A program made the translations under genes and the position numbers. Of a stretch of DNA of 40,371 nt, positions 8,078 to 16,262 are shown in pieces. Position 1 is the stretch's first letter. Each line of letters opens with the position of its first letter. The notes under the pieces were generated by a model that saw nothing but the letters and a program-made list of their open reading frames with translations, did not search any database and had not been told where the DNA came from. Origin of the DNA: a virus; the IMG/VR virus record IMGVR_UViG_3300033153_002684, positions 1 through 40,371 of that record; one strand, 5' to 3'.

Positions 8078-8955
8078 TGAGTGAAGCAACCGATTTTTTC
8101 TTGAGAGGTGGAAATTCAGCTTTCCCCGTATTTACACCCTATAACGATATCCCTGACGAACACACATTTAGTAACCTTTATAAACAAGAAGGGTACACAG
8201 GTGATGGCGACACTATCTGGCTGCCCACATCATCGACAGGGACATTCAGCTATTACAATGCAGCCGATGTGCTGCAATGGTCAAAAGCATTTACAGATAT
8301 TGATGCAGCTTGTGATTTATGGGCCGGATTCATGTATGACCAGGCTGACGACCTTGTTTATTGTGTTGCAGTTGACACTGGTCCATCACCCGACACTTAT
8401 TACCTGGCTAGTATTGATTCAGCCGGTACTATTGTTAATATTGGTAATCACACGCCCACTGTTGATTACCCATCAACAAGGCCAGAGTGGGGGGTTAGCG
8501 GTTCTCTGCAACGTATCGCCGATGGAGCAGGTAATTTTTATTTAGTTTCTAATGCTGGTGAAGTAGAAATTAACTTCGCAACGGGTGCTTTTATCACCGA
8601 TCCATATGGCATTAATGGCTATGGGTTCAGAACCGCGAAAGGTAATAGAATACACGGCTTTCAAAGAACCCACACTTCATCAGGCACAGGAGGTGTACCT
8701 GACCCAATATTAGGGGTGATTTTAACCCTTAGTAGTTCTCATACATCGGCAAATGTTCAACTACCATTATCATCAGGGGTAGGTGGTGCTGGTGCTAATA
8801 TTAGTAATGTAATCCCGATTCAATGGAAAGGTTATATTGCATTGGCCGAAGCAGGTTCAACGGTTAGTATTGCCTATGGAGGGGAATATTTTAAAGCTTT
8901 GGAATTTGAAAAAGAGGTTGATCTACTCGCTACCGCAATGGGGATACAGAAATGA
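8077..8955 (+). CDS. Putative tail fibre/receptor-binding protein
   Basis: This 292-residue protein begins at GTG 8077, eight bases after GGGGAGAG (8061-8068); the GTG follows the TAG of the upstream gene. The protein is beta-rich, with successive WLPTSSTGTFSYYNAAD-, DLVYCVAVDTG- and YLASIDSAGTIVNIG-type strands that could form propeller-like blades. It has few charged residues and no visible catalytic motif. Its position after the DUF2612 gene and a short fibre gene suggests a host-recognition component. I do not recognise a named family. Confidence 0.5.
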   Translation: MSEATDFFLRGGNSAFPVFTPYNDIPDEHTFSNLYKQEGYTGDGDTIWLPTSSTGTFSYYNAADVLQWSKAFTDIDAACDLWAGFMYDQADDLVYCVAVDTGPSPDTYYLASIDSAGTIVNIGNHTPTVDYPSTRPEWGVSGSLQRIADGAGNFYLVSNAGEVEINFATGAFITDPYGINGYGFRTAKGNRIHGFQRTHTSSGTGGVPDPILGVILTLSSSHTSANVQLPLSSGVGGAGANISNVIPIQWKGYIALAEAGSTVSIAYGGEYFKALEFEKEVDLLATAMGIQK

Positions 8956-9377
8956 GACAAGTAATATTTGATTACAATGAAGTCGATGGTTTAGTTGATT
9001 TCCCATTTGAAGGTATTGCTGATTTTAAACCACCGATGAAAGTTATCATTGATGGTAATGTTAAAATGGTGGTAGCTCAATACAGCGGCGCAGCTAGTGA
9101 GGGGGAGTTACCCACGTACACTGACCCCATTGAATATAAAACAGTTCTTTCTCTTGCTGAGTTTTACAGATTGTTTACTGCTACTGAGCGTAAAAATATC
9201 AAACGCAGTGAAAAAACCGATGAAACTGTTGAAGATTTCATAATGCTATTGGAAGCATCAGGAAATATTATTGATATGAAGGATCAAGATACCATTGATG
9301 GGATAAATTATATTGAATCAATCAATGATATTACTCTGACCAAGCGTGATATTATTTTATTAGGTAAACCATTGTGA
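8952..9377 (+). CDS. Hypothetical protein in fibre region, possible fibre-assembly factor
   Basis: This 141-residue protein overlaps the upstream fibre gene (ATGA) and is overlapped by the endolysin gene. The N-terminal half is beta-rich (VIFDYNEVDGLVDFPF, KVIIDGNVKMVVAQYSG); the C-terminal half is helical and acidic (FYRLFTATERKNIKRSEKTDETVEDFIMLLEASG). The helical part resembles phage proteins with a DTIDGINYIESINDITLTKRDIILLG-type repeat-end sometimes found next to fibres. No named family recognised; a role in fibre assembly is only suggested by location. Confidence 0.5.
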   Translation: MRQVIFDYNEVDGLVDFPFEGIADFKPPMKVIIDGNVKMVVAQYSGAASEGELPTYTDPIEYKTVLSLAEFYRLFTATERKNIKRSEKTDETVEDFIMLLEASGNIIDMKDQDTIDGINYIESINDITLTKRDIILLGKPL

Positions 9378-9769
9378 GCAACTATCCTAAATTCCCACAA
9401 CATGAACTAGACTGTCCGTGCGGTTGTGATGGTCGCATGGATGATGAATTCATGACTGAGATCGCGGTTCCAATGCGTTTGGATCTCGGTTTTGTGTTCG
9501 TGATACCAAGAGGGGGCGCGTATCGTTGCGAAGAATATGACGGTAAATATGGAGCACATCAAGGTTTTGCAATTGATACGCTTTGTAATTCAAAGAAACG
9601 ATTTAAAATAGTTGAATGGTTATTTTATCGAAATTTCAGAATTGATAACGGTGAAATAAAAGGTAGAAAAGTAACCAGAATAGGTATTAACAATGGATCT
9701 ATTCACTTTGATTTTTTACAAGAAGATAGCGGCAAAGCAACTGAGGTAATGTGGGACTATTATGGGTAA
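9374..9769 (+). CDS. Putative endolysin, M15-type peptidase
   Basis: This 131-residue protein begins at GTG 9374 inside the preceding stop. It follows the layout of small M15_3 peptidases: an N-terminal FPQHELDCPCGCDGRMDDEFM segment, GAYRCEEYDGKYG before the zinc motif, H62 and D68 in GAHQGFAIDT, and H111-F-D113 in GSIHFDF. These zinc enzymes cleave D-Ala-containing bonds in the peptidoglycan stem and many phages use them for lysis. The usual HxxGxAxD spacing is one residue shorter here (HxGxAxD), which is unusual. There is no signal peptide, so a holin would be needed. Confidence is good for fold, lower for activity. Confidence 0.7.
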   Translation: MSNYPKFPQHELDCPCGCDGRMDDEFMTEIAVPMRLDLGFVFVIPRGGAYRCEEYDGKYGAHQGFAIDTLCNSKKRFKIVEWLFYRNFRIDNGEIKGRKVTRIGINNGSIHFDFLQEDSGKATEVMWDYYG

Positions 9770-10175
9770 TTCAATAGCATACAAAAGCGGGTACAAGTAT
9801 CAATTGGCATTTGCTTATTTGGTTGATATTGAATTGACGCCTGAATACTATGTTGAATCGGAATACCTGCATTTATCAGCCGGGGGTGTCTTGACTGTGC
9901 AAAGGGGTTACGCATGGGACGGCCCGAGCGGCCCGACAATCGATACTAAAAACTTTATGCGTGGTTCATTGGTACATGATGCTCTGTATCAATTAATCAG
10001 AGAGGGCAAGCTCGATCAGAATACCCGATTGTTTGCTGATAAACTACTACGAAAGATGTGTAAACAGGACGGCATGTCATCTATTCGCGCCTGGTGGGTT
10101 TACAAAGGGGTAAGATTTGCGGGTTGGTTATCAACAAAACCGAATAGTAGAAAACGGATTAAAATAGCACCTTAG
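9762..10175 (+). CDS. DUF1353 protein
   Basis: This 137-residue protein shows the DUF1353 pattern: YAWDGPSGPTIDTKNFMRGSLVHDALYQLIREG, with the conserved S-L-V-H-D-A-L-Y core near residues 69-76, then a DxLLRKMCKQDGM helix and a C-terminal VYKGVRFAGW. Members are common in phages, often next to lysis genes, but their biochemical role is not established. The gene overlaps the endolysin by eight bases and is the last gene of the rightward arm, converging with the helicase gene that ends at 10186. Confidence 0.8.
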   Translation: MGNSIAYKSGYKYQLAFAYLVDIELTPEYYVESEYLHLSAGGVLTVQRGYAWDGPSGPTIDTKNFMRGSLVHDALYQLIREGKLDQNTRLFADKLLRKMCKQDGMSSIRAWWVYKGVRFAGWLSTKPNSRKRIKIAP

Positions 10176-10185
10176 CAGTGTTGTT

Positions 10186-11625
10186 TTAGATTAAGTTTAA
10201 TCTATACTTTTTAATAGCTTCTCTGAGATCGTGCTGTTCTTTTGCATGTTCACCTAATCGTAAAAGCATAGCCTCATCAATAGTACCTTCAGCTATTAAA
10301 TGATGGCATCTAACTGGATTTTTAACCCCTTGTCGATGTATCCTTTTAATGAATTGGATATATTCTTCAAGGCTCCATGTTAAACTGAACCAACAAACAT
10401 CGTTTCCACTTTCTTGAAAGTTTAGACCATGCGCCATACTCCCAGGATGACCCACTAAAAACCGTAATTTACCCGCGTTCCATTCATCCTCTAACTGCTC
10501 GGCCTTTTTCATTGATACGCCACTCCCGATATGCGGTACATCGTCACCCAGTAGGCTCCTGATAGCTGCTAAATCATGCTTAAATTTATAGGCTATCAGG
10601 AGTGGTTTACCATTGAGTTCGTCAATCAAATCTTGTAACGCTTCTATTTTGGCCTTGTGGATATGAATAACCTTTCTGGTTCGCCTGAACTCCCGTTCCT
10701 GATCGTCATCTAATCCGTCTGGTATATCCTCATATACTTTGCCATTTGCGATCTGGTGGCATTTCATACTAACTTGGGCCGCTGCATCGGCTGACGCTTC
10801 AAGACCATCCAGTTCAATAAAAAAGCGGTTTTCCATTTCTTTATAATAGGTCATCGCTTTTGGGGGAAGTTGAACCATTATATTGTTATAAGAAAGCGGT
10901 GGTATGTCTAAATAATCTTCTGATGACATTTCTAGAACTAAAGGTGCTACTGCTTTGTGAATAGCATCCTCGCAAAAATCCTTTATTGTCCAGTTGTATT
11001 TGTTCCAATCATCTGTTTTAAAATACTTACTTCTGAATTTATGGTAGTTAGCACCTAATGATTTACCCTCATCTAAAATATAAATTTGCGCCCACAAATC
11101 AAGTAAGCCTTTGGGCGCCGGTGTACCCGTCATAATATGGCGACGAACAAACAAGGGTAGCATATTAACAATTAGTTCAAATCGAATTGATTCATGATTT
11201 TTAAACTTGGTGCTTTCATCTATCCATAGAATATTAAAAGGGCATTTTTTACCTGCTTTTAATCCTTTTAAAAGTTCTTGATGTAACCACTCTAAACCTT
11301 CAGGGTTGATTAAATAGATGTCTTTTTGTTTATTCCATAATGAGCTTTTATTATCATCATGTAATATGGTGTGGGTTAAAGAACCAAAATTAGACCATTT
11401 GCGAATTTCCCTGGGCCATACTGAATAAGTAACCCGAAGTGGGGCAATCATTAATACCCCTTTTGTACCTTTTATATATTTTAGTATTTTTATTACAGCG
11501 AGACTGATCGAGGTTTTACCCAGTCCAGGATCAAGAAATAGAGCTGATCTAGGATTGACTAATAGAAATGAAATGGCGGTTAATTGATAACCGTGAGCGA
11601 TCCATTTTTTAATTATTTTTATCAT
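10186..11625 (-). CDS. SNF2/DEAD-type helicase
   Basis: This 479-residue SF2 ATPase has the standard motifs in order: Walker A DPGLGKT (residues 32-38), motif Ia APLRVTYSVW, motif II as DEST (136-139) followed by KFKN, motif III MTGTPAP, motif V GHPGSMAHGLNFQ and motif VI QFIKRIHRQG. DESxxxKN is typical of SNF2-like translocases. In phages these genes sit beside VRR-NUC nucleases and replication genes and are thought to act in DNA recombination, repair or fork processing. Its start overlaps the VRR-NUC gene by 17 bases. It is the last gene of the leftward arm. Confidence 0.9.
   Translation of the reverse strand: MIKIIKKWIAHGYQLTAISFLLVNPRSALFLDPGLGKTSISLAVIKILKYIKGTKGVLMIAPLRVTYSVWPREIRKWSNFGSLTHTILHDDNKSSLWNKQKDIYLINPEGLEWLHQELLKGLKAGKKCPFNILWIDESTKFKNHESIRFELIVNMLPLFVRRHIMTGTPAPKGLLDLWAQIYILDEGKSLGANYHKFRSKYFKTDDWNKYNWTIKDFCEDAIHKAVAPLVLEMSSEDYLDIPPLSYNNIMVQLPPKAMTYYKEMENRFFIELDGLEASADAAAQVSMKCHQIANGKVYEDIPDGLDDDQEREFRRTRKVIHIHKAKIEALQDLIDELNGKPLLIAYKFKHDLAAIRSLLGDDVPHIGSGVSMKKAEQLEDEWNAGKLRFLVGHPGSMAHGLNFQESGNDVCWFSLTWSLEEYIQFIKRIHRQGVKNPVRCHHLIAEGTIDEAMLLRLGEHAKEQHDLREAIKKYRLNLI
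10187..10204. terminator. Weak hairpin between converging arms
   Basis: TAGATTAA (10187-10194) and TTAATCTA (10197-10204) form an 8-bp AT-rich inverted repeat, followed by a T-rich stretch on the plus strand (10207-10212). It overlaps the last codons of the leftward helicase gene. It could be a weak bidirectional terminator where the two arms meet, but the stem has little GC and may be chance. Confidence 0.3.
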
Positions 11626-11971
11626 TATTTAAAAAACTATCTAAATGTTTTTCAGCTTGCCCAATCTCATCGCAAACATAATATTCAAAACCAAATGATT
11701 TTAATGCTATTCGTACTGTTCGTTGAGCGGGTGAAGGTTTTTTTACCTTTTTTTTACCTTTTTTTTTAAACTCAATAAAAAAGACTCTACCGCCAGGGCA
11801 TATAGTAGTCCTATCTGGAAAACCTTTTTTATTAAGGAATATTAATTTTAACGCTTTACAACCTTTATTTTTAGCATACTTAACGTAAGTGTTTTCTATA
11901 TCGGTTTCTGTTATTTCAGATCGTTTGGATATAGTTTTTTCAGCGCGTGAAATAAAATCATTTGCACTCAT
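11609..11971 (-). CDS. VRR-NUC domain nuclease
   Basis: This 120-residue protein is almost only the VRR-NUC domain: E26 in the opening helix, GFPDR (50-54), FIEFKK (65-70) with catalytic E67 and K69, and Q83 in SPAQR. The family is a PD-(D/E)XK structure-specific nuclease, related to the FAN1 nuclease domain and to phage Holliday-junction cleaving enzymes. The start codon lies 9 bases after the T run of the terminator at 11981-12005 and I see no Shine-Dalgarno sequence in that space. It is translationally coupled downstream to the SNF2 helicase, with which it probably works. Confidence 0.9.
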   Translation of the reverse strand: MSANDFISRAEKTISKRSEITETDIENTYVKYAKNKGCKALKLIFLNKKGFPDRTTICPGGRVFFIEFKKKGKKKVKKPSPAQRTVRIALKSFGFEYYVCDEIGQAEKHLDSFLNNDKNN

Positions 11972-11980
11972 AAATAAAAA

Positions 11981-12005
11981 GGCGGCCAGTTATTAACTGA
12001 CCGCC
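11981..12005 (-). terminator. Intrinsic terminator after the coiled-coil gene
   Basis: On the minus strand GGCGG-U-CAGUU pairs with AACUG-G-CCGCC (one G-U) and is followed by UUUUU (plus-strand A run 11976-11980). The stem is 11 bp and GC-rich at its base. It lies between the coiled-coil gene (ending at 12022) and the VRR-NUC start (11971), so the nuclease and helicase would be transcribed by readthrough or from a nearby promoter. Confidence 0.8.
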
Positions 12006-12021
12006 TTTACCGTTCTATTGA

Positions 12022-12480
12022 TTAAAGCTCGTTAAGCTTGTCAATGGTTTCACCGAATTTACGAACATGACCGGCGAGTTCAGCCGTAACTTCCACAAGC
12101 TCATCGGCCAGCTCATTAATCTTTTCAGAGCCACCTTCTTTGAAAGTGAAACCAATTTTAGCAACCAGTTCACGCAATTCAGACGATGCGGTTTTTGCAG
12201 CTTTGCGCGACTCGGAACGATCAACACGTAGAACTTTACGTTCTGCTTTGCTTTCATTCAATTCATCTTTGATCGCTTTTTGCTGTTCGTTCAGAACTTT
12301 TTTATCGGCGGCAATCTTTTTAAGTTGTTCCTGACGGCTCAAGGGTTTAACCTCGCTGTCAGATGAATCAGCTTTCTCTACAGGCTGTTTCTCTACAGGC
12401 TGTTTTGTAGGTGCTGACTTTTTTGGTGCTGCTTTCTTTACTGTTCCCATTTGTATTACTCCGGCTGGTTTAATTAGCAT
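12022..12480 (-). CDS. Lysine/glutamate-rich coiled-coil protein
   Basis: This 152-residue protein has a basic, low-complexity N-terminus (KKAAPKKSAPTKQPVEKQPVEKA, with a perfect PVEKQPVEK repeat) followed by a long predicted coiled coil from about residue 45 to the end (REQLKKIAADKKVLNEQQKAIKDELNESKAERKVL). No catalytic motif is visible. It lies between the polymerase and the terminator at 11981. A basic tail with a coiled coil could bind DNA or bridge replication proteins, but no family is recognised. The start ATG at 12480 follows a TTAGCATTATTGC region; an in-frame ATG 10 codons later (MGTVKK) is a better start, with CCGGAG upstream. Confidence 0.7.
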   Translation of the reverse strand: MLIKPAGVIQMGTVKKAAPKKSAPTKQPVEKQPVEKADSSDSEVKPLSRQEQLKKIAADKKVLNEQQKAIKDELNESKAERKVLRVDRSESRKAAKTASSELRELVAKIGFTFKEGGSEKINELADELVEVTAELAGHVRKFGETIDKLNEL

Positions 12481-12534
12481 TATTGCTAAATTGGATTTTA
12501 TTACTTTATACAGTAAAAGTAAAGATTTTAATAA

Positions 12535-14415
12535 TCAGGTTAGTTTGGTATATCCGATGTCCTTTAAAATTTTATTTGATTCAGCAATGTACCATTCATG
12601 ATCTACATCATTAGGCATGAAATCAGGTAAATTCATTAACGCAACCGCGCCATCAGATCTAGGTACTTTGTTTCCGTTAGTGCTATATTTAATGAAATCT
12701 AATTCATACTTGCCGTAATACCATCTAATCGCCTTACCGATCATTTCACCATCATAAACCGCACCCCCGTTAACCGTTCTGATGGTTATGAATTTGGTAA
12801 TATCGTTACATTCCTTTATGGTTTGTTCAATTGGCACGCCATCTTTTAAAAATAGCTTAACAGCATCAGTTGCTATTTCATTAGCTGGATTTATTTTAAG
12901 AATTTTCTTCTTCTCTCTCGGATCAGCAAATGCTCCTATTGCTTTAACACCGTTCTCTTTAACGGCAATATAATCATTAACGCCCCGACTGTATAACCCT
13001 AAATATTGGTTTTCTTCCATTTTGTAATCGGTATCAAATTCCCAATCAGCCACAATATCTCTTACAAGCTGTTCCTGCTCGGGTAACATCTTTGTGACAA
13101 TACCATCAGTGTTACCACTCACAACGCTAACACCGGCTAATTCTAACCGCTCTATGAGCATTAATAGGGATAGTTGGCCCGTTATGGTAACGTGCATCAT
13201 CAGATCGGGCGCGTAGAGAAATGACCACTTAGAACCGAATTTGCCAAATGTGCCGTTAATGGTGATCTTCAAGCTGCCGTTTGTAACAGTATCGCCTTCA
13301 AGTTTAGCCTTCATTCGTCTATCAACAATCGATTTATAAATATGAAGAAAGGGTTTACCTAAATTTTTAGGCATTAATTTATTAATCAATATTACACGTG
13401 GATAAAAAGCCTCCACGTCATAATCTTTTAGTAGATATTCACCGCTAACGTGTGCTGTGTTTCGTTCACAACTATGTAAACCACCAATACCTATTTTATA
13501 TGTGCTAGCACCTAGTACAAATTTTCTATTTTTAATGGGGTGCCAGGGTATTTTTTCACCTTTTTTCTTGCCCGTTTTATATAGCTTGAATTCACCATTA
13601 TCATCCCTCTCAAAGTCACTAACTAAAAAATCCATATGACCTGATTTACCAACAACGAATAGGCTATTTTTAAATTCTTCAAATATCTCTTGCATCAAAG
13701 GTGTTTCAAAAGAAAGTGAAGAGGGAGCATTATATTTGAATGTACTACCTACTTCGATTTTCGGCCTTTTAGGATTTATATCATATTCAGTGGTTAATTC
13801 ATGTTTAATAACAACTTCCGCAATTTGTGCATCAGATTTAGATCGTAGATTAACACCGTAAAGTTTACCCATTTCAACACGTAGATCTAACTCCTTTTCA
13901 AGAGTTTTAAATAACAACCACGTAACATCTAGATCGTTTTCACAATATAAACGCATGTTTGCTAAATCGGATTCTTTTATTATTGTGTCGGGCGGTAGGG
14001 GTAAATCTTGCATCTTTGGTGAATTGATTCTACCGCCGTATATTTTCAATGACGCGGTCAATGGCGCCACTTCAATTAAGTCGATATTATCAATATCAAG
14101 AGCCGCTATTCCCGCTTGTTTTCTAACTTGCCACGGTTGCATCTTTTCTTCAATGAGCATCTTACTCAGTTTGTGAATGTTTTCATTACTGAGACCGGCC
14201 AAAGCAGCGGACAATATCACTTCATCATATTTAATACCATTGAACGTAACAACAGTGTATTTATTAATAATGTGAAATATATTAGCCCTATTTAATTCCG
14301 AATTATTAAACTTTTCAAAATACATTACCTGGCCAGTAGTCACCTTCTTGAACATAATAAGGAGATAATTTTGGTAACACTCAATATCGAAAGTTAATAA
14401 TTTGGAAATATCCAT
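12535..14415 (-). CDS. DNA polymerase, family B
   Basis: This 626-residue protein has a 3'-5' exonuclease domain with ExoI FDIE (D10, E12), ExoII TFNGIKYD (N59, D64) and ExoIII YCEND (Y157, D161). The polymerase domain has motif A DVEAFYP (D333), motif B KITINGTFG (K383, N387, G391) and motif C SGNTDG (D437). The first acidic residue of the usual DTDS is N435; in family B enzymes the second Asp is the key metal ligand, so activity is expected. At 626 residues it is shorter than cellular B polymerases and lacks an evident TPR2 insertion. It ends the tight dam-dCTP deaminase-polymerase group and is the likely replicative polymerase. Confidence 0.88.
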   Translation of the reverse strand: MDISKLLTFDIECYQNYLLIMFKKVTTGQVMYFEKFNNSELNRANIFHIINKYTVVTFNGIKYDEVILSAALAGLSNENIHKLSKMLIEEKMQPWQVRKQAGIAALDIDNIDLIEVAPLTASLKIYGGRINSPKMQDLPLPPDTIIKESDLANMRLYCENDLDVTWLLFKTLEKELDLRVEMGKLYGVNLRSKSDAQIAEVVIKHELTTEYDINPKRPKIEVGSTFKYNAPSSLSFETPLMQEIFEEFKNSLFVVGKSGHMDFLVSDFERDDNGEFKLYKTGKKKGEKIPWHPIKNRKFVLGASTYKIGIGGLHSCERNTAHVSGEYLLKDYDVEAFYPRVILINKLMPKNLGKPFLHIYKSIVDRRMKAKLEGDTVTNGSLKITINGTFGKFGSKWSFLYAPDLMMHVTITGQLSLLMLIERLELAGVSVVSGNTDGIVTKMLPEQEQLVRDIVADWEFDTDYKMEENQYLGLYSRGVNDYIAVKENGVKAIGAFADPREKKKILKINPANEIATDAVKLFLKDGVPIEQTIKECNDITKFITIRTVNGGAVYDGEMIGKAIRWYYGKYELDFIKYSTNGNKVPRSDGAVALMNLPDFMPNDVDHEWYIAESNKILKDIGYTKLT

Positions 14416-14416
14416 T

Positions 14417-14956
14417 TTATTTTATCCCCTTACTGCCTGTTACTGTTTTCTGATCATTATATTGACCTGTTTGAGCGTAGTTAGCATGATCAGGAACAGG
14501 AATACATTTCCAAAAAACAATTTGGCCTATTTTCATTCCTGGTTTTAATAGTAATTTATGGTGCTGTGTTACGTTTTTTAATTCCAGTGTTAACTTGCTA
14601 TTGCTCCAACCCGGATCACACCAACCTGCTAATAAATGTTGTAAGCCTGAACGTGCTATTGAACTTTTTAATTTATATTCTGCTGATATATTATTAGGTA
14701 AATTAAAAGTTTCTTGTGTTGTTGCTAAGATGAATTCATTAGGTGATAAAATATAACCTTCATTAATATCGAATTCAAATGTTGATAATGTATGTTTTAG
14801 TTTTAAATCAACTACATTGATATGTATAGTTTTTTCTATAAGTATTTTATCACCTAATGTAATATCAATACTTGTACCATTTATATTCTCAAGAGGCGCA
14901 TCAATAACACCCTGTTCAACTAATTCAACTAATTCGTTATGTGATATTAATGACAT
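14417..14956 (-). CDS. dCTP deaminase/dUTPase-like protein
   Basis: This 179-residue protein matches dCTP deaminases: an N-terminal ISHNELVELVEQGVIDAP segment, GTSIDITLGDKI (27-38), the SSIAR motif (98-102), GWCDPGW (111-117) and LTLELKN with E125 in the catalytic position. These enzymes convert dCTP to dUTP, and some also hydrolyse dUTP to dUMP; either would feed thymidylate synthesis or adjust the dNTP pool for this AT-rich phage. The arginine and glutamate of the deaminase site appear present, which favours deamination over pure dUTPase. It lies one base before the polymerase gene and its start overlaps the upstream stop (TAATG). Confidence 0.8.
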   Translation of the reverse strand: MSLISHNELVELVEQGVIDAPLENINGTSIDITLGDKILIEKTIHINVVDLKLKHTLSTFEFDINEGYILSPNEFILATTQETFNLPNNISAEYKLKSSIARSGLQHLLAGWCDPGWSNSKLTLELKNVTQHHKLLLKPGMKIGQIVFWKCIPVPDHANYAQTGQYNDQKTVTGSKGIK

Positions 14957-15441
14957 TACAATGCTTCCTCTATGTGGTTTTTATTTAGAGCTTCTATAAT
15001 AGTTTCGTCTTTAAAAATAGATAACTCTTCGGTGCTAACTTCACCCAAATTATCATCTATGAACTTTATAATTTTATCAGATAAAGATCCTATTCTTGGT
15101 GTTTTAGAACCAACGATAAAATACTTATCTGATAAATCTAATTTTGGTTTGATTGTTTTTCTTTTTGAGCATTTTTTAAATTGTGATTGGTGTTCATTTA
15201 ATAAATTTAATACAGCATTAGCAGCTTCATCCTCTTCATTAAATATTTTGCTCTTAGAACCTAAATTAGAATACAGGTCTTGCATTTCATGAAGTGTAAA
15301 ATTTAAAGTTAGTTCATCGACATTAGCAACAATGCAAACAGCTAACTCTAATTCATTATCTTTAATGTATCGTGCTATCTGTGTTTTAAATTCAGATTTG
15401 ACATCGACATTTAATGAATCAAAATCAATAGCATAAAACAT
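14956..15441 (-). CDS. Hypothetical protein of replication cluster
   Basis: This 161-residue protein begins MFYAIDFDSLN and alternates hydrophobic strands with helices (ELAVCIVANVDELTLNFTLHEMQDLYSNL). Its middle is basic (KKCSKRKTIKPKLD) and its C-terminus acidic. It overlaps both neighbours by TAATG, so it is translated coupled to the DUF7220-like membrane gene and the dCTP deaminase. The family is not recognised. The opening I-DFDSLN and VANVD could suggest a small alpha/beta fold, but no active site is visible. Confidence 0.6.
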   Translation of the reverse strand: MFYAIDFDSLNVDVKSEFKTQIARYIKDNELELAVCIVANVDELTLNFTLHEMQDLYSNLGSKSKIFNEEDEAANAVLNLLNEHQSQFKKCSKRKTIKPKLDLSDKYFIVGSKTPRIGSLSDKIIKFIDDNLGEVSTEELSIFKDETIIEALNKNHIEEAL

Positions 15442-15698
15442 TATTCAAATTTCCTTTTCATAAAAAGTTTATGTGCCTTTCTGTGAATACCATTGGCAAA
15501 AAACCTGCGCCATAAATACCCACGTACAACAGCTAACACTGTGTAATGAGTTGTTATTATAAAACCGTCATCAATGGTTAAACTACCATCACGTATTAAT
15601 TCGGCCATTACAAAATGCCAATATAAATAAGAGACAATAAAACCTGAAGCGACGTTGATCGAAACTTCTAACAGTGATTCCAAACGTGAATTAATCAT
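15441..15698 (-). CDS. Small two-helix membrane protein, DUF7220-like
   Basis: This 85-residue protein has an N-terminal SRLESLLEVSINVASGFIVSYLYWHFVMAEL transmembrane helix (about 5-32), a hydrophilic turn, a second helix GFIITTHYTVLAVVRGYLWRRFFANG (about 45-70) and a basic tail RKAHKLFMKRKFE. The arrangement SxxxSLxExxxNVxxGFxVxxLxxxxV...F/YTxxxxxRxYxxRRxF is shared by many phage proteins of the DUF7220 type. They lie in replication regions and their role is unknown. Membrane tethering of replication or a host effect are possibilities. It overlaps both flanking genes by one base. Confidence 0.65.
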   Translation of the reverse strand: MINSRLESLLEVSINVASGFIVSYLYWHFVMAELIRDGSLTIDDGFIITTHYTVLAVVRGYLWRRFFANGIHRKAHKLFMKRKFE

Positions 15699-16198
15699 TA
15701 CTCAAATTTCTTTTTTAGTTCATCACGATTAACAACAAAATGCTTAGGTTCATCAACATATGGGGAGAACACAACAACCCATGATCCCCTATTATTGTTT
15801 TTATATGGTTCACCGTTATCGGGTCTAACGAAAGACAAGCGACCTAATATATTAATAATCGAACTTGATTTTGTTAACACATCTTCATAATATAGATCGC
15901 CGTTAAATGTCGGTATCAACATAACCGTGGTAAAACCAAATTCGATTTCTTCTATCGCTTTTTCTATCCAGGGGTTGATTTTAGAATATGGAGGATTACA
16001 AAAACCGACGTTACCTTCCAATGACCAATCACCTGTTAAAGCTGAATCATCTTCTGTGAAATAAATATCACAATAATGATGCTTATCACTGGCCGCTAAA
16101 TCAACATCAAATTTAAAAGATGCGTTTAACCAATCGTAAATGTAACGTGGTGTTTGTAAGGAGTCCTTATCAAAAGATTTATCTATTGGATCAAACAT
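15698..16198 (-). CDS. Phage DNA N-6-adenine methyltransferase (Dam)
   Basis: This 166-residue protein matches the phage Dam family: QTPRYIYDWLNASFKFDVDLAASDKHHYCDIYFTEDDSAL (AdoMet-binding region), then WSLEGNVGFCNPPYSKINPWIEKA with catalytic NPPY at 68-71, and a C-terminal RPDNGEPYKNNNRGSWVVVF segment. It methylates adenine in phage DNA, probably to escape host restriction or mark replicated DNA. The start follows AAGG by seven bases. It sits immediately downstream of the UUCG terminator at 16225-16242, so its expression depends on readthrough. Confidence 0.88.
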   Translation of the reverse strand: MFDPIDKSFDKDSLQTPRYIYDWLNASFKFDVDLAASDKHHYCDIYFTEDDSALTGDWSLEGNVGFCNPPYSKINPWIEKAIEEIEFGFTTVMLIPTFNGDLYYEDVLTKSSSIINILGRLSFVRPDNGEPYKNNNRGSWVVVFSPYVDEPKHFVVNRDELKKKFE

Positions 16199-16224
16199 TC
16201 TTAAACCTTACTGTTGATTAAAAA

Positions 16225-16242
16225 AGGTGGCCGAAGCCACCT
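16225..16242 (-). terminator. Strong UUCG-tetraloop terminator after the SSB gene
   Basis: On the minus strand AGGUGGC-UUCG-GCCACCU forms a perfect 7-bp stem with a stable UUCG loop, followed by six U. It lies 21 bases past the DUF2815 stop and would let the single-strand binding protein be produced in excess over the downstream replication genes. Confidence 0.9.
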
Positions 16243-16262
16243 GGTTATTTACCGGTTAATGA

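Noticed and set aside
12481-12534. AT-rich partial inverted repeat between polymerase and coiled-coil genes as a terminator
   Set aside because: The stem (about TACTTT/AAAGTA) has six AT-rich pairs and no firm U tract; not distinguishable from chance.
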